From Pseudomonas siliginis (GTDB lineage: Bacteria > Pseudomonadota > Gammaproteobacteria > Pseudomonadales > Pseudomonadaceae): a DNA stretch of 64,000 nt. The notes beneath the pieces are model-generated. The model was not told the origin of the DNA. It ran no database searches and saw nothing but the letters and a program-made list of their open reading frames with translations. A program made the position numbers and the translations under genes. Location: assembly GCF_019145195.1 (NCBI RefSeq), contig NZ_JAHSTW010000003.1:407969-471968 (forward strand), in the 5' to 3' direction. Of the stretch, positions 49,846 through 58,755 are shown piece by piece. Within the stretch, counting starts at the first letter, position 1, and each line of letters begins with the position of its first letter.

Positions 49846-52800
49846 ATGGGCGCACCAGCAAAGATCGACATCCACGGCGAGAAGGGCGGCAGCAGCAAGC
49901 CGAAGTCGCCGACCGAAGCCAGCGACAGCCTGCGCTCGACCAACCTGGCCAAGCTGCTGATTGCCGTGGGCGAGGGTGAATTCGACAGCGTCCCGACCGA
50001 TTACGATATCTACCTGGATAACACACCGATCCGCGATGCCAGCGGCAACTACAACTTCCCGAACGTGAAGTGGGACTGGCGCCCGGGGTCGGTGGATCAG
50101 ACGTACATTCCCGGCATTCCGTCCGTGGAGAACGAGACGTCGCTGAACATTGAACTGCGCAGCGATTCGCCGTGGGTGCGCTCGATCACCAATACCCAGC
50201 TTTCCGCCGTGCGCATGCGGTTGGCCTGGCCGGCGCTGCAACGCTCCGATGACCAGGGCAACGTCGGCGGGTACCGAATTGAGTACGCAATTGACGTGGC
50301 CACCGACGGCGGCGCCTATCAGCAGGTGCTGGTGGACGCCGTCGATGGCAAGACCACCACGCGCTACGAGCGCTCGCGCCGGATCGATCTGCCTGATGCA
50401 ACCACCGGCTGGCAGATCCGTGTGCGCCGCCTGACGCCGAACCAGAACACCAACAAGATCGCCGACACCATGCTGGTGGCCGGATATACCGAAGTCATCG
50501 ACGCCAAGCTGCGCTACCCGAATACCGCGCTGCTCTACATCGAGTTCGACGCCGAGCAGTTCACCAACATTCCGGCTGTAACCGTGAAGTGCAAGGCCCG
50601 CCGCTGGATGGTGCCGAGCAACTACGACCCTATCCTTCGCACCTACACCGGGACATGGGACGGCTCGATGAAATCGGCCTGGACCAATAACCCGGCGTGG
50701 ATCACCTACGGCATCTGCACCGAAGATCGCTTCGGCCTGGGCAAGCGCATCAAACCGTTCATGGTCGACAAGTGGGAGTTGTACCGTATTGCCCAGTATT
50801 GCGATCAGCTGGTGCCGAACGGGCTGGGCGGGCAGGAACCACGCTTCCTCTGCGACATGAACCTGCAGGGCAAGGCGGATGCCTGGTCGCTGCTGCGCGA
50901 TATCTCGGCGATCTACCGGGGCATGACGTACTGGGCGCAGGGCCAGCTGGTGATGCAGGCGGACATGCCGCGCGCGCAGGACTTCGACTATGTGTTCACT
51001 CGGTCGAACGTGATCGACGGCAAGTTCTCCTATGGCAGTGCATCTGCGAAGACCCGTTACACCCGGGCGCTGGTCAGCTACGACAACCCGGCGAACAACT
51101 ACGACACCGACGTCATTCCCTTCGCTGACCTTGATCTTCAACGCCGCTATGGCGATCGTCCGACCGAGCTGAGCGCCATTGGCTGCACTCGTGCCTCCGA
51201 GGCCCAGCGCCGTGGCAAGTGGGCGATCCTCAGCAACAACCAAGACCGCACGGTTTCGTTCAAGACTGGCATGGAGGGTGTAATCCCGCTGCCCGGTCAC
51301 ATCATCCCAGTGGCGGATTCGCTGCTGGCGGGCCGTGAAGTGGGCGGACGGATCTCGGCGGTGGCGGGGCGGGTGATCACGCTCGATCGCGACACCCAAG
51401 CCAAGGCCGGCGACCGGCTGATTATCAACCTCCCGGGCGGCCGCGCCGAAGGCCGCACAGTGCAGAGCGTCAGCGGACGTGCCGTGACCGTCACAGTCGC
51501 CTACAGCGAACCGCCGGTTGCACAGTTGCAATGGGCGCTCGATGCCGATGATCTGGCGATCCCGCTGTATCGCGTGCTGCGCACCAAGCGCACCACCGAG
51601 GGCGATTACGAAATCAGCGCGCTCCAGTTCGAGCCGAGCAAGTTCGCTTTCATCGACACCGGTGCACGCCTGGAAGAACGCCCGATCAGCGTGATCCCGA
51701 TCACCGTCGTCCCGGCGCCGTCCAGCGTTTCGCTGTCGTCGACTTCATCGGTGGTGCAGGGGCTGGCCGTGGCCACCATGACGATCAGTTGGCCAGCTGT
51801 CGATGGCGCGGTCGGCTACGACGTGGAATGGCGCAAGGACAGCGGCAACTGGATCAAGCTGCAGCGCACCGGCATGACCAACGTGGACGTCGTCGGGATC
51901 TACGCTGGCGCATATGTGGCACGGGTGCGCGCGGTGAGCGCGTTCGATTTCACGTCGCCGTGGCGCAACTCTATCCTGACCAACCTCAGCGGTAAGCAGG
52001 GGCTGCCGCCGGCGCTGGCGTTCCTGACTGCCACGCCGCTGCTGTTCGGCATTTACCTCAAGTGGGGATTCCCTGCTGGCGCCGAGGACAGCCAGCGCAC
52101 GGAGATCTGGTACGGGCCGACGACTGAGCTGGATGCTGCGACCAAGCTGACAGACCTGGCCTATCCGCAGAGCGATTTCTCCATGCTCGGCCTGCGCGCT
52201 GGTGTGACCTTCTATTTCTGGGGGCGCATCGTCGACAAGATCGGCAACATCGGCCCGTGGTATCCGATTGGGCTTGGCGTGCAGGGGCAATCCAGTTCGG
52301 ACGCAGCAGCCATTCTCGAGATGATCGCGGGCGAGATCGGCCGAACCGAGCTGGGGCAAGACATCCTCGACGAGATCGACAAGATCCCAGGCCTGCAGGC
52401 GCAGATCGATGCGCTCGACGGGCTGAAAGGCTACAACCCAGACGCCACCTACGAAGAGTACGACCTGGTGGTGCAGGGCAAGCGGATCTACCAAGCCACC
52501 GGCCCGGTACCGGTCGAAACTCCTCCGCCGAACCCGCTCTACTGGCTCGATGTTGGGCAGACTGTTGAGACTGCGAACGGACTCGCTCAGCAGGTCGCCA
52601 CCAACACTGCCGAAATAACCGAACTCGATGGCGTGGTGACCGCGCAAGCGACAGCATTTCAGGCGCTACGGGCATCCTACCGAGACGACGATGGAGAGGG
52701 TGACGCTCAAGACGCGTTGCGCGGCTGGAATGCCACGACCAGCTTTGCCGAAGAGGTCAAGGTTCGGGCAACGCAGAACAGCGCGCTGACGCAGCGGGTC

Positions 52801-53409
52801 ACAACGCTTGATGCGGAAGTGGGCGAGAACTCGGCCAACCTGACTGAGCTGGAACAGACGGTCGCCACAAACGAAGAAGCCACTGCCACCAAAATCACGC
52901 AACTGACCGCCACGGTCGGAGACAACACATCCGCCATTCAGGAAACCTCCGAAGCTTTTGCAGATCTCGACGGCAACCTGAAAACGATGTGGTCGGTAAA
53001 GATGTCGGTTACTGCGAATGGTCAGTACGTGGCTGCGGGCATCGGCCTTGGCATCGAGAACGTGAATGGTGTTTTCCAAAGCCAGTTCCTGGTTGCTGCT
53101 GATCGGTTCGCGATCGTCAACACGATTGCGGGCGGTGCGATCTCTGTACCGTTTGCGGTGCAGGGTGGCCAGGTGTTCATGAATTCGGCGTTCATCGCCG
53201 ACGGTACGATCACCAACGCCAAGATCGGCAGTTACATCAGCTCGACCAACTACATTGCCGGCGTACAAGGCTGGATCCTCAACAAAGACGGAACGCTTGA
53301 AATCAACGGCATCGTGCCCGGTCAGGGGCGGCTGGTGATCAACTCGCTGAACGTCTCGGTCTACGACGCAAACAATGTACTGCGTGTCCGTCTTGGCTAT
53401 CTGGGGTGA
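49846..53409 (+). CDS. Host-specificity tail tip protein J
   Basis: The 1187-residue central tail fibre contacts the receptor. The N-terminal part has the gpJ pattern (EASDSLRSTNLAKLLIAVGE; RKWAILSNNQDRTVSF-like block near residue 465). Fibronectin-type modules occupy about residues 620-830. A coiled segment (TNTAEITELDGVVTAQATAF) and the DUF1983-like end (GQYVAAGIGLGIENVNGVFQ; SQFLVAADRFAIVNTIAGG) follow. C-terminal variation should set host range. Confidence 0.94.
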   Translation: MGAPAKIDIHGEKGGSSKPKSPTEASDSLRSTNLAKLLIAVGEGEFDSVPTDYDIYLDNTPIRDASGNYNFPNVKWDWRPGSVDQTYIPGIPSVENETSLNIELRSDSPWVRSITNTQLSAVRMRLAWPALQRSDDQGNVGGYRIEYAIDVATDGGAYQQVLVDAVDGKTTTRYERSRRIDLPDATTGWQIRVRRLTPNQNTNKIADTMLVAGYTEVIDAKLRYPNTALLYIEFDAEQFTNIPAVTVKCKARRWMVPSNYDPILRTYTGTWDGSMKSAWTNNPAWITYGICTEDRFGLGKRIKPFMVDKWELYRIAQYCDQLVPNGLGGQEPRFLCDMNLQGKADAWSLLRDISAIYRGMTYWAQGQLVMQADMPRAQDFDYVFTRSNVIDGKFSYGSASAKTRYTRALVSYDNPANNYDTDVIPFADLDLQRRYGDRPTELSAIGCTRASEAQRRGKWAILSNNQDRTVSFKTGMEGVIPLPGHIIPVADSLLAGREVGGRISAVAGRVITLDRDTQAKAGDRLIINLPGGRAEGRTVQSVSGRAVTVTVAYSEPPVAQLQWALDADDLAIPLYRVLRTKRTTEGDYEISALQFEPSKFAFIDTGARLEERPISVIPITVVPAPSSVSLSSTSSVVQGLAVATMTISWPAVDGAVGYDVEWRKDSGNWIKLQRTGMTNVDVVGIYAGAYVARVRAVSAFDFTSPWRNSILTNLSGKQGLPPALAFLTATPLLFGIYLKWGFPAGAEDSQRTEIWYGPTTELDAATKLTDLAYPQSDFSMLGLRAGVTFYFWGRIVDKIGNIGPWYPIGLGVQGQSSSDAAAILEMIAGEIGRTELGQDILDEIDKIPGLQAQIDALDGLKGYNPDATYEEYDLVVQGKRIYQATGPVPVETPPPNPLYWLDVGQTVETANGLAQQVATNTAEITELDGVVTAQATAFQALRASYRDDDGEGDAQDALRGWNATTSFAEEVKVRATQNSALTQRVTTLDAEVGENSANLTELEQTVATNEEATATKITQLTATVGDNTSAIQETSEAFADLDGNLKTMWSVKMSVTANGQYVAAGIGLGIENVNGVFQSQFLVAADRFAIVNTIAGGAISVPFAVQGGQVFMNSAFIADGTITNAKIGSYISSTNYIAGVQGWILNKDGTLEINGIVPGQGRLVINSLNVSVYDANNVLRVRLGYLG

Positions 53410-53412
53410 ACT

Positions 53413-53736
53413 ATGGCTTATGGAATGAGGATCTGGGGCGCTGATGGCGTACTTCAGGTCGATGAGAATTCATTCACCATTCGGGTGCTGTTCTCCACGC
53501 TGGTCACGTTCGCTCTTGGGGCCAGCAAAGGGAATCAAGATTTCTCGGTTCCTGGCATATCGCCGGGCAACGGGACGGCAATCGTGGTTCCCATCGGCGC
53601 ATACCCAGATTCGCAAATGCAATTTGAAACTGAAGTCCTCGACGGCTTGGTGCGGGTTTACAACCACACGCGCACCTATGCCGCCAGCTTCACGTCGTCT
53701 GGCACTATGCGGTTGATCGTAATGAGGTGGGGTTGA
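53413..53736 (+). CDS. Small tail-fibre-associated protein (107 aa)
   Basis: Starts AYGMRIWGADGVLQVDENSF, a motif that also appears in the next gene (AQYGMRLWDGAGKLLFDSGT), so the two share a domain. It follows J by three bases and overlaps the next gene (TGATG). Probably a fibre or baseplate accessory; no known function. Confidence 0.65.
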   Translation: MAYGMRIWGADGVLQVDENSFTIRVLFSTLVTFALGASKGNQDFSVPGISPGNGTAIVVPIGAYPDSQMQFETEVLDGLVRVYNHTRTYAASFTSSGTMRLIVMRWG

Positions 53737-54416
53737 TGGCTTTTGGACTGCAATACACCAACAACACCAACACAGTGGTCATCGATTCTGAGTTCGCCAG
53801 GCTAATGGTGATCTCCACCGGCAGGTTTGCTCCCACGGAAGATGGAGGTCTTGGGTCGACGACTTATTTCGTTCGCCCCGTGACTTCGCAGGAGCCACCC
53901 TTGGTGTTCGTGCGACCCGACACTGTTGGCGGCGTTGCTGGCCTGTGCAGGATGCGGCTTATCGGTTCGGCGGGGAACTGGACCGGCTTTTATGTTCGGG
54001 CGTATGACGCAAATACCGCTCAACCGAACGGGCGCTACTTCGTTGCAGCTTTCGCTGCGCAGCCGGTGGCGCAATACGGCATGCGTCTCTGGGATGGTGC
54101 GGGGAAGTTGCTTTTTGATTCGGGCACACCCAACGCGACATTCAGCCGGGCTTTCCAGAACTGGAACTACGTCAAATATGACACCACCCCACAAGGGCTG
54201 ACACGAATCTACTACTCGGTACCGTTCAACTTTCCGCAAAACGAATACATGCTGCTGAACAACTTCGGCATGCCGATGACTTCCGGCAGCGGTATTCCCC
54301 GAGAACTCTATTGCTGGTGGGACTTTACCAATAGCACGCTCTACGCAATCACCATTGCGGCTTCGAACCCGTCTGCGTTCTTCCTGCCCGCCGTCTTCGC
54401 AAAAATCGCTGCTTAA
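53736..54416 (+). CDS. Tail-fibre-associated protein (226 aa)
   Basis: Two parts can be seen: an N-terminal domain (AFGLQYTNNTNTVVIDSEFA) and a second with YGMRLWDGAGKLLFDSGTPN that repeats the start of the gene before. Beta-rich throughout. It lies between J and the coiled tail fibre and probably belongs to the adsorption structure. Confidence 0.65.
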   Translation: MAFGLQYTNNTNTVVIDSEFARLMVISTGRFAPTEDGGLGSTTYFVRPVTSQEPPLVFVRPDTVGGVAGLCRMRLIGSAGNWTGFYVRAYDANTAQPNGRYFVAAFAAQPVAQYGMRLWDGAGKLLFDSGTPNATFSRAFQNWNYVKYDTTPQGLTRIYYSVPFNFPQNEYMLLNNFGMPMTSGSGIPRELYCWWDFTNSTLYAITIAASNPSAFFLPAVFAKIAA

Positions 54417-54436
54417 GCCCTCAAAGGAAAATATCC

Positions 54437-55699
54437 ATGACCTGGTACAAATCAGGAACGGTCTCTGTTGCCCAAAATTCCAATGCGGTGATGGGTGTCG
54501 GCACGGCTTTCATCGCGAACTCACGTGTTGGTGATGCTTGGATCGGCCCAGATAGCGGGCTGTACGAGGTCACCAACATCGCGAGCGATACCGCTCTATC
54601 GATCTCGCCGCCGTACAAAGGGTCTACGGTCGCGGGCGGAACCTACGCCCTCGCACCGATGCAGGGCTATTTGAAAGCCACCGCCGACGCGCTCCGTCAG
54701 GCATCGCTTGAGGTGGGCGATGCGCTCGATGGATTGGAGGAGAGCGTGCAGTCGGCGGCTGAGTCGGCTGCGGCCGCGCTTTCTTCCAAAAACACGGCAG
54801 CTCAGTCGGCAGCCGCTGCTGGTCAATCCGAAACTGCATCGTTGGATTATAAAAATGCGGCGGGTCTTTCGGCAAACGCGGCGGCGCAGTCCGAAGCGGC
54901 ATCGCTTAACTATAAGAATGCTGCCGGTACGTCCGCAACCAACGCCGGACAATCGGAACAGGCTGCCCTTGGTTACAAGGACGCTGCGGCAAACTCAGCA
55001 CTCAGCGCCGCAGCTTCGGCCGGAGCAGCTGCAGCGCTCGGCGTTGGCCGGGGCTACATCGACGGACTAACGCTCGGCTGGGTGTCAGCTACGTCGATCA
55101 GCGTCGGCGCGGGCAGTGCGTACATCCCTTCGGTCAACAAGGTTGTCAGTTACGCAGGCGGCACTTTCACGCCATCGGGGGCGGCTAACAGCTTCATTCA
55201 CGTTTACCTGACCGCTGCTGGTGACATTGAGCAGGCCGCGACCGTGCCGTTGCGCTACTACAACCAAGCACACCAGAAAACAGGGGACAACTCACGCCGT
55301 TACATCGGCTCGCTGCTGGTAGGGGCGGCGAGCAACATCTACAAATTTCACCACCATCCGCTCGATTCGTCGATGAGTTATACCTTCGGCAACCCATCCG
55401 TAGCACCATTCCGAATTCTCAATGGGGTAACAGGGATCGGCAGCGTCAGCACAGCGGCAAGCTGCCCGACGACAGCGCACACGTTGGCAGGTTCTTTCCA
55501 GACAAGCTCGGGCGGTATCGCGCAGTTCACGCCATCCGACGCTGGCACGGCGGCATCGGTAGGGTGGCAGGTGTTCGTTTCGGCGGGGACGGTGCAGAAC
55601 GGAACCTGCCGTATCGCTGACGATAGGACCATCACCTATTGGACGTCTTCTTCGAACCTCGCCTACATCTACACGCTCGGCTACTACTTCGACAGGTGA
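54437..55699 (+). CDS. Tail fibre protein with Ala/Ser coiled repeats
   Basis: The 420-residue protein has an N-terminal attachment domain (WYKSGTVSVAQNSNAVMGVG; GDAWIGPDSGLYEV), a helical repeat region (about 85-205) with three copies of a YKNAAG-like unit (LDYKNAAGLSANAAAQSEAA; LNYKNAAGTSATNAGQSEQA; LGYKDAAANSALSAA), and a beta-rich C-terminal tip. The repeat DNA is a likely target for recombination. A fibre chaperone gene follows. Confidence 0.85.
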   Translation: MTWYKSGTVSVAQNSNAVMGVGTAFIANSRVGDAWIGPDSGLYEVTNIASDTALSISPPYKGSTVAGGTYALAPMQGYLKATADALRQASLEVGDALDGLEESVQSAAESAAAALSSKNTAAQSAAAAGQSETASLDYKNAAGLSANAAAQSEAASLNYKNAAGTSATNAGQSEQAALGYKDAAANSALSAAASAGAAAALGVGRGYIDGLTLGWVSATSISVGAGSAYIPSVNKVVSYAGGTFTPSGAANSFIHVYLTAAGDIEQAATVPLRYYNQAHQKTGDNSRRYIGSLLVGAASNIYKFHHHPLDSSMSYTFGNPSVAPFRILNGVTGIGSVSTAASCPTTAHTLAGSFQTSSGGIAQFTPSDAGTAASVGWQVFVSAGTVQNGTCRIADDRTITYWTSSSNLAYIYTLGYYFDR

Positions 55700-55704
55700 C
55701 GAAT

Positions 55705-56061
55705 ATGCCTTATGCAATTACAGCTACCGGCTGGAGAGCGATTAACCCCGACATGGAGTTGCAGGACGGGGAAACTTTCGCTGAGGAGATTCCGCAGTGG
55801 CTCATAAATGCGAGTGCCGCGGCGGATGCGCTGCGCGAGGCATCACGCATCGAGGAGGAATGGCGAGCTACCGAGATTTTGGAGATCAACGACCAGTTGA
55901 TGGCGCTGGAGGAGGGGGCCGAAGCGCTCCCGGGCACGCGTGAGCAGTGGCTAGCCTATCGAACCCGAGTCAGGAACTGGAAGGAAGGGGCAGAGGGATT
56001 CCCCGAGCCAGCCAATAGACCGTGGCGCCCAGCCGCATCAACCAACCGCAACCCGCCATAG
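55705..56061 (+). CDS. Tail fibre assembly chaperone
   Basis: The 118-residue protein has PYAITATGWRAINPDMELQD near the start and LPGTREQWLAYRTRVRNWKE, EGFPEPANRPWRPA near the end, the typical ending of phage fibre chaperones. It directly follows the fibre gene, starting five bases after its stop. Confidence 0.85.
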   Translation: MPYAITATGWRAINPDMELQDGETFAEEIPQWLINASAAADALREASRIEEEWRATEILEINDQLMALEEGAEALPGTREQWLAYRTRVRNWKEGAEGFPEPANRPWRPAASTNRNPP

Positions 56062-56077
56062 AGCGGGTATTTTTTTG
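56052..56077 (+). terminator. Terminator with junction module, before the GH19 hydrolase
   Basis: CCCGC-CATAGA-GCGGG, then TATTTTTTTG and CCTGGAGAAAACAG before the start. It is nearly identical to 60361-60400 over about 46 bases. Confidence 0.8.
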
Positions 56078-56091
56078 CCTGGAGAAAACAG

Positions 56092-56640
56092 ATGCCTATC
56101 ACCCAACAGCAACTGCTGCAGATCCTCCCGAACGCCGGCGCAAGAGCCGGCGTTTTTGTTCCTGTCCTCAACACGGCGATGCAGCGCTACCAGGTCGTCG
56201 GTGCCAAACGGGTGGCTGCGTTCATTGCCCAGATCGGGCATGAGTCCGGCCAGTTGCGGTACGTCCGGGAGATTTGGGGGCCGACACCGGCCCAGGCACG
56301 GTACGAGGGGCGGGCAGACCTCGACAACACCAAGCAGGGCGACGGCCTCAAATACCGCGGCCGTGGCCTGATCCAGATCACCGGCCGGGCGAACTATGCC
56401 GCATGTGGCGAGGCGCTGGGCCTGGACCTGATCAATCAGCCGGAACTGCTGGAGCTACCGCAGCATGCTGCGATGTCGGCGGCATGGTGGTGGGCCACGC
56501 ATGGGCTGAACACTCTGGCCGATGCCGGCGACAACTCGAACATCGGCAGCATCATCAACACTGGTCGGCGCGGGCGCACTCCAAACGGCGCAGATGAGCG
56601 CCAAGCTTTGTACGAGAAAGCTTTGAATGTTCTCGGCTGA
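56092..56640 (+). CDS. Glycoside hydrolase family 19 endolysin
   Basis: The 182-residue enzyme cuts peptidoglycan glycan strands at lysis. Family features: VAAFIAQIGHESGQLRYVRE (catalytic Glu in HES near residue 51), YEGRADLDNTKQGDGLKYRG, RGLIQITGRANYAACGEALG, AWWWATHGLNTLADAGD and INTGRRG. It is not next to the holin but behind the tail fibre genes. A GC-rich hairpin with T5 (56133-56157) lies inside its first codons. Confidence 0.93.
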   Translation: MPITQQQLLQILPNAGARAGVFVPVLNTAMQRYQVVGAKRVAAFIAQIGHESGQLRYVREIWGPTPAQARYEGRADLDNTKQGDGLKYRGRGLIQITGRANYAACGEALGLDLINQPELLELPQHAAMSAAWWWATHGLNTLADAGDNSNIGSIINTGRRGRTPNGADERQALYEKALNVLG

Positions 56641-56943
56641 TCATGCCGTTTTTGGCATGTAACCAACAACATGGTAGTCGCTCCAACCTGCCTCACCTTT
56701 ATCACTGGGTTTCACACCAGGTTCAGCCACAAGCACATACCCCCAGGCTGAAGCGTCGATATGCGGCCGGTAAATTCTCAGTGCGAATTGGTCGAGGCCT
56801 TCCTCGTTCAGGATGATGCTGATCCCCCGATTATCGATCCTGATATTGGTATTGCCGATGGTGAATTCAGCAGGCGCATGTTTGGCATCGGCACCGAGCG
56901 CCGCGCCGATCCCTGCGATTGTAATTTCCCTTTTGGTAGGCAT
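56641..56943 (-). CDS. Reverse-strand hypothetical protein (100 aa)
   Basis: A leftward gene between endolysin and spanin. GGAG precedes the ATG at 56943. The product (PTKREITIAGIGAALGADAK; NTNIRIDNRGISIILNEEGL; VVGYMPKTA) is beta-rich and soluble. The stop meets the endolysin stop region. It may be expressed in the lysogen; function unknown. Confidence 0.55.
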   Translation of the reverse strand: MPTKREITIAGIGAALGADAKHAPAEFTIGNTNIRIDNRGISIILNEEGLDQFALRIYRPHIDASAWGYVLVAEPGVKPSDKGEAGWSDYHVVGYMPKTA

Positions 56944-56998
56944 TTCCAACTCCGTAGGTTATCGATTCCGGAACTCTTATATAGCAGAGGATTAGCGT

Positions 56999-57609
56999 GT
57001 GTTCAGTTACATGAAGCTTTTAGGCGTCATCGCAATGATCGGTATCGGCTTCGGGAGCGCCTGGCAGTTTCAAGATTGGCGCTACGGCAAGCAATTGGCC
57101 GAGCAGTCCCAGCTGCATACCGAGACCCTGAACCAGTTGACGAATGCCGCGGCAGCTGCGCAGCAGGTCGAGCAGGACAAGCGCATGGCGCTCGAGCAGC
57201 GGCTGGCGAGCAGTGAAAAAAAAACTTCGAGAAAATGACCGATGCCCAACGTGACCAAGATCGCTTGCGCGATCGCCTTGCCACTTCTGATCTGCGGTTG
57301 TCAGTCCTCCTCGACGCAACCGACGCTGCCAAAGGCTGTGGGATGCCAGCCACCGCCGGCGCCGGCGGCTTGGATCATGCAGCCGTACGAGCCCAACTTG
57401 ACCCGGCGCATGCTCAACGAATTATCGCCATCACCGACACCGGCGACCGTGGGCTGATCGCGTTGCAGGCGTGCCAGGACTATGTGCGAAACTTGCAATA
57501 TTGCTGGCCCTCCGCCACGCTTGCGGAGGCTCAACTCCTGAACCATCATTCCTTTTTGATGATGGCGTTATGTACGTGGACAAGCGACTTGCAGGGCTTT
57601 CGTTCTTGA
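56999..57609 (+). CDS. Second inner-membrane spanin (Rz-like), frameshifted at an A9 run
   Basis: The first frame gives a membrane anchor (KLLGVIAMIGIGFGSAWQFQ) and coil (QLTNAAAAAQQVEQDKRMAL), then meets a stop at 57236-57238. The -1 frame continues at once with EKMTDAQRDQDRLRDRLATS and the Rz ending (YVRNLQ), to 57609. The switch falls at nine A residues (57216-57224). Either ribosome or polymerase slippage restores the protein, or the run has a length error or mutation. The start is GTG with GAGG upstream. Confidence 0.7.
57242..57457 (+). CDS. Second outer-membrane spanin lipoprotein (Rz1-like)
   Basis: A 71-residue lipoprotein nested in another frame inside the second Rz gene. The signal peptide (VTKIACAIALPLLICGC) gives a lipobox, and the mature part is Pro-rich (QSSSTQPTLPKAVGCQPPPA). 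The nested layout is typical of Rz1 genes. Together with the pair at 30212-30740 the prophage has two spanin sets. Confidence 0.75.
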   Translation: MPNVTKIACAIALPLLICGCQSSSTQPTLPKAVGCQPPPAPAAWIMQPYEPNLTRRMLNELSPSPTPATVG

Positions 57610-57665
57610 TGACCCTCGTTTGGGTTACGGTCGTCCTGGCAGTGATGTATTGGATGTCGCAGTGA
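57570..57665 (+). CDS. Small single-helix membrane protein (31 aa)
   Basis: YVDKRLAGLSFLMTLVWVTV then VLAVMYWMSQ forms one membrane helix after a short charged start. There is no strong ribosome site. Its place after spanin genes suggests a lysis accessory; support is weak. Confidence 0.35.
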   Translation: MYVDKRLAGLSFLMTLVWVTVVLAVMYWMSQ

Positions 57666-57699
57666 ATATAAAGGGTGAATCGCTGTGGAAGGCGTAGTG

Positions 57700-57915
57700 A
57701 TGGGCGACAAAATGCAGCGAGAGGTCGATCGTCTCCTGGCGCAAATCGTCCGGACGGACTCGATGATCACAGCGGTGAAGGCGGGAGCGCGGGCGGAGGG
57801 CTTCGTCCTTGGGCTTGAAACTGCCGGCGCGTTGCGCTCCGGCGATGCTGAAAGGCTTCACATCATTTTCGAAGCCGCGCTAGTGGAGCACCTGAAAACC
57901 TTGTCGCAACGATGA
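57700..57915 (+). CDS. Hypothetical phage protein (71 aa)
   Basis: A helical protein (GDKMQREVDRLLAQIVRTDS; AGARAEGFVLGLETAGALRS). The ATG at 57700 has AAGG upstream and is preferred to the GTG at 57685. It converges on the SRAP gene. The family is not recognised. Confidence 0.55.
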   Translation: MGDKMQREVDRLLAQIVRTDSMITAVKAGARAEGFVLGLETAGALRSGDAERLHIIFEAALVEHLKTLSQR

Positions 57916-57916
57916 A

Positions 57917-58597
57917 TCATTCGGCCGACTCGATCAGTTCCGGCCCCCGATTGCGTACGTTACCCACGGCGCGGTCAACCTTGAACCACTCGAAAGCCTC
58001 GGATGGTTCGCCCTCATGCAACACCATCTGTTCAGCGCGTTCTTTAGGCGTGGCCGGGTCCAACCATTCCCGCGCGAGCTCTGGCGAGAGAACCACCGGC
58101 CGCCTGTCGTGAATGTCGACCATCCCGCCGGCGCTATCGGCAGTGATGATCACAAATCCGTCGTGCTCGCCAGGTTCGTGCTCCTCGTTCGGGTATTGGC
58201 CGATTGCGGCGCAAAGGATTGGGGATTGGTCGCGGTGCCGGATCAGGTAGGGCTGCTTTTTCGGCCCGCCTTCGTCTACCCATTCGAACCAGTTGTTGAT
58301 CGCGATGACTGCCTGATGCGGCCAAATCGCGCGGAAGAACGGTCCGTGGGCGACTTTCTCCACGCGGGCGTTAATTGGCGCGGCGCGGTCTTTCGCCCAA
58401 TGCGGGCGCCATCCCCAGCGAACCATGTCCGCGTGCAGAAACTCGCCTTCCTGGTGGAAGAGGGCCAATTGAGTGGTCGGCGCGGCGTTGTACCGCTCAA
58501 AGGGCTGCTCGCCGGTCGAGTTGATTAGCGCGTTCGGCATGCTGAGCGCTGCCACGAAGTCGTGGATTCCGCTGTACTGGGAAAGTCGTCCGCACAT
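57917..58597 (-). CDS. SRAP-domain protein (YedK/HMCES family)
   Basis: The 226-residue protein belongs to the SOS response-associated peptidase family, which forms covalent links with abasic sites in single-stranded DNA. The catalytic Cys2 is in MCGRLSQ. Other family blocks are RYNAAPTTQLALFH, MVRWGWRPHWAKD, INARVEKV, NWFEWVDEGG and VDIHDRRPVVLSPE (active-site His). The length fits the family. It sits in the late region on the reverse strand, so it is probably a cargo gene protecting phage or host DNA. Confidence 0.93.
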   Translation of the reverse strand: MCGRLSQYSGIHDFVAALSMPNALINSTGEQPFERYNAAPTTQLALFHQEGEFLHADMVRWGWRPHWAKDRAAPINARVEKVAHGPFFRAIWPHQAVIAINNWFEWVDEGGPKKQPYLIRHRDQSPILCAAIGQYPNEEHEPGEHDGFVIITADSAGGMVDIHDRRPVVLSPELAREWLDPATPKERAEQMVLHEGEPSEAFEWFKVDRAVGNVRNRGPELIESAE

Positions 58598-58755
58598 TGC
58601 GCCTTAACAATTCCACGACGCTTTCGAGTTCTGCAGGTTATTTAATTTCCAGTTCTGTTTTCTTTCCGCCAGGTTATCGGTCGAGTAGCGGTACCGGGCA
58701 ATCTGGATCGAACCACTGGAATCTTTTCTGGGCTGGGTCCGGGATGTAGGTTTGG

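Noticed and set aside
49828..51531. 567-codon antisense frame opposite J
   Set aside because: His/Val/Arg-rich shadow of the J gene, without a ribosome site or known domain.
56133..56157. Terminator inside the GH19 endolysin gene
   Set aside because: Although CGCCGGC/GCCGGCG plus T5 is terminator-like, it encodes a protein stretch (NAGARAGVF) that probably explains it; left as a chance hairpin.
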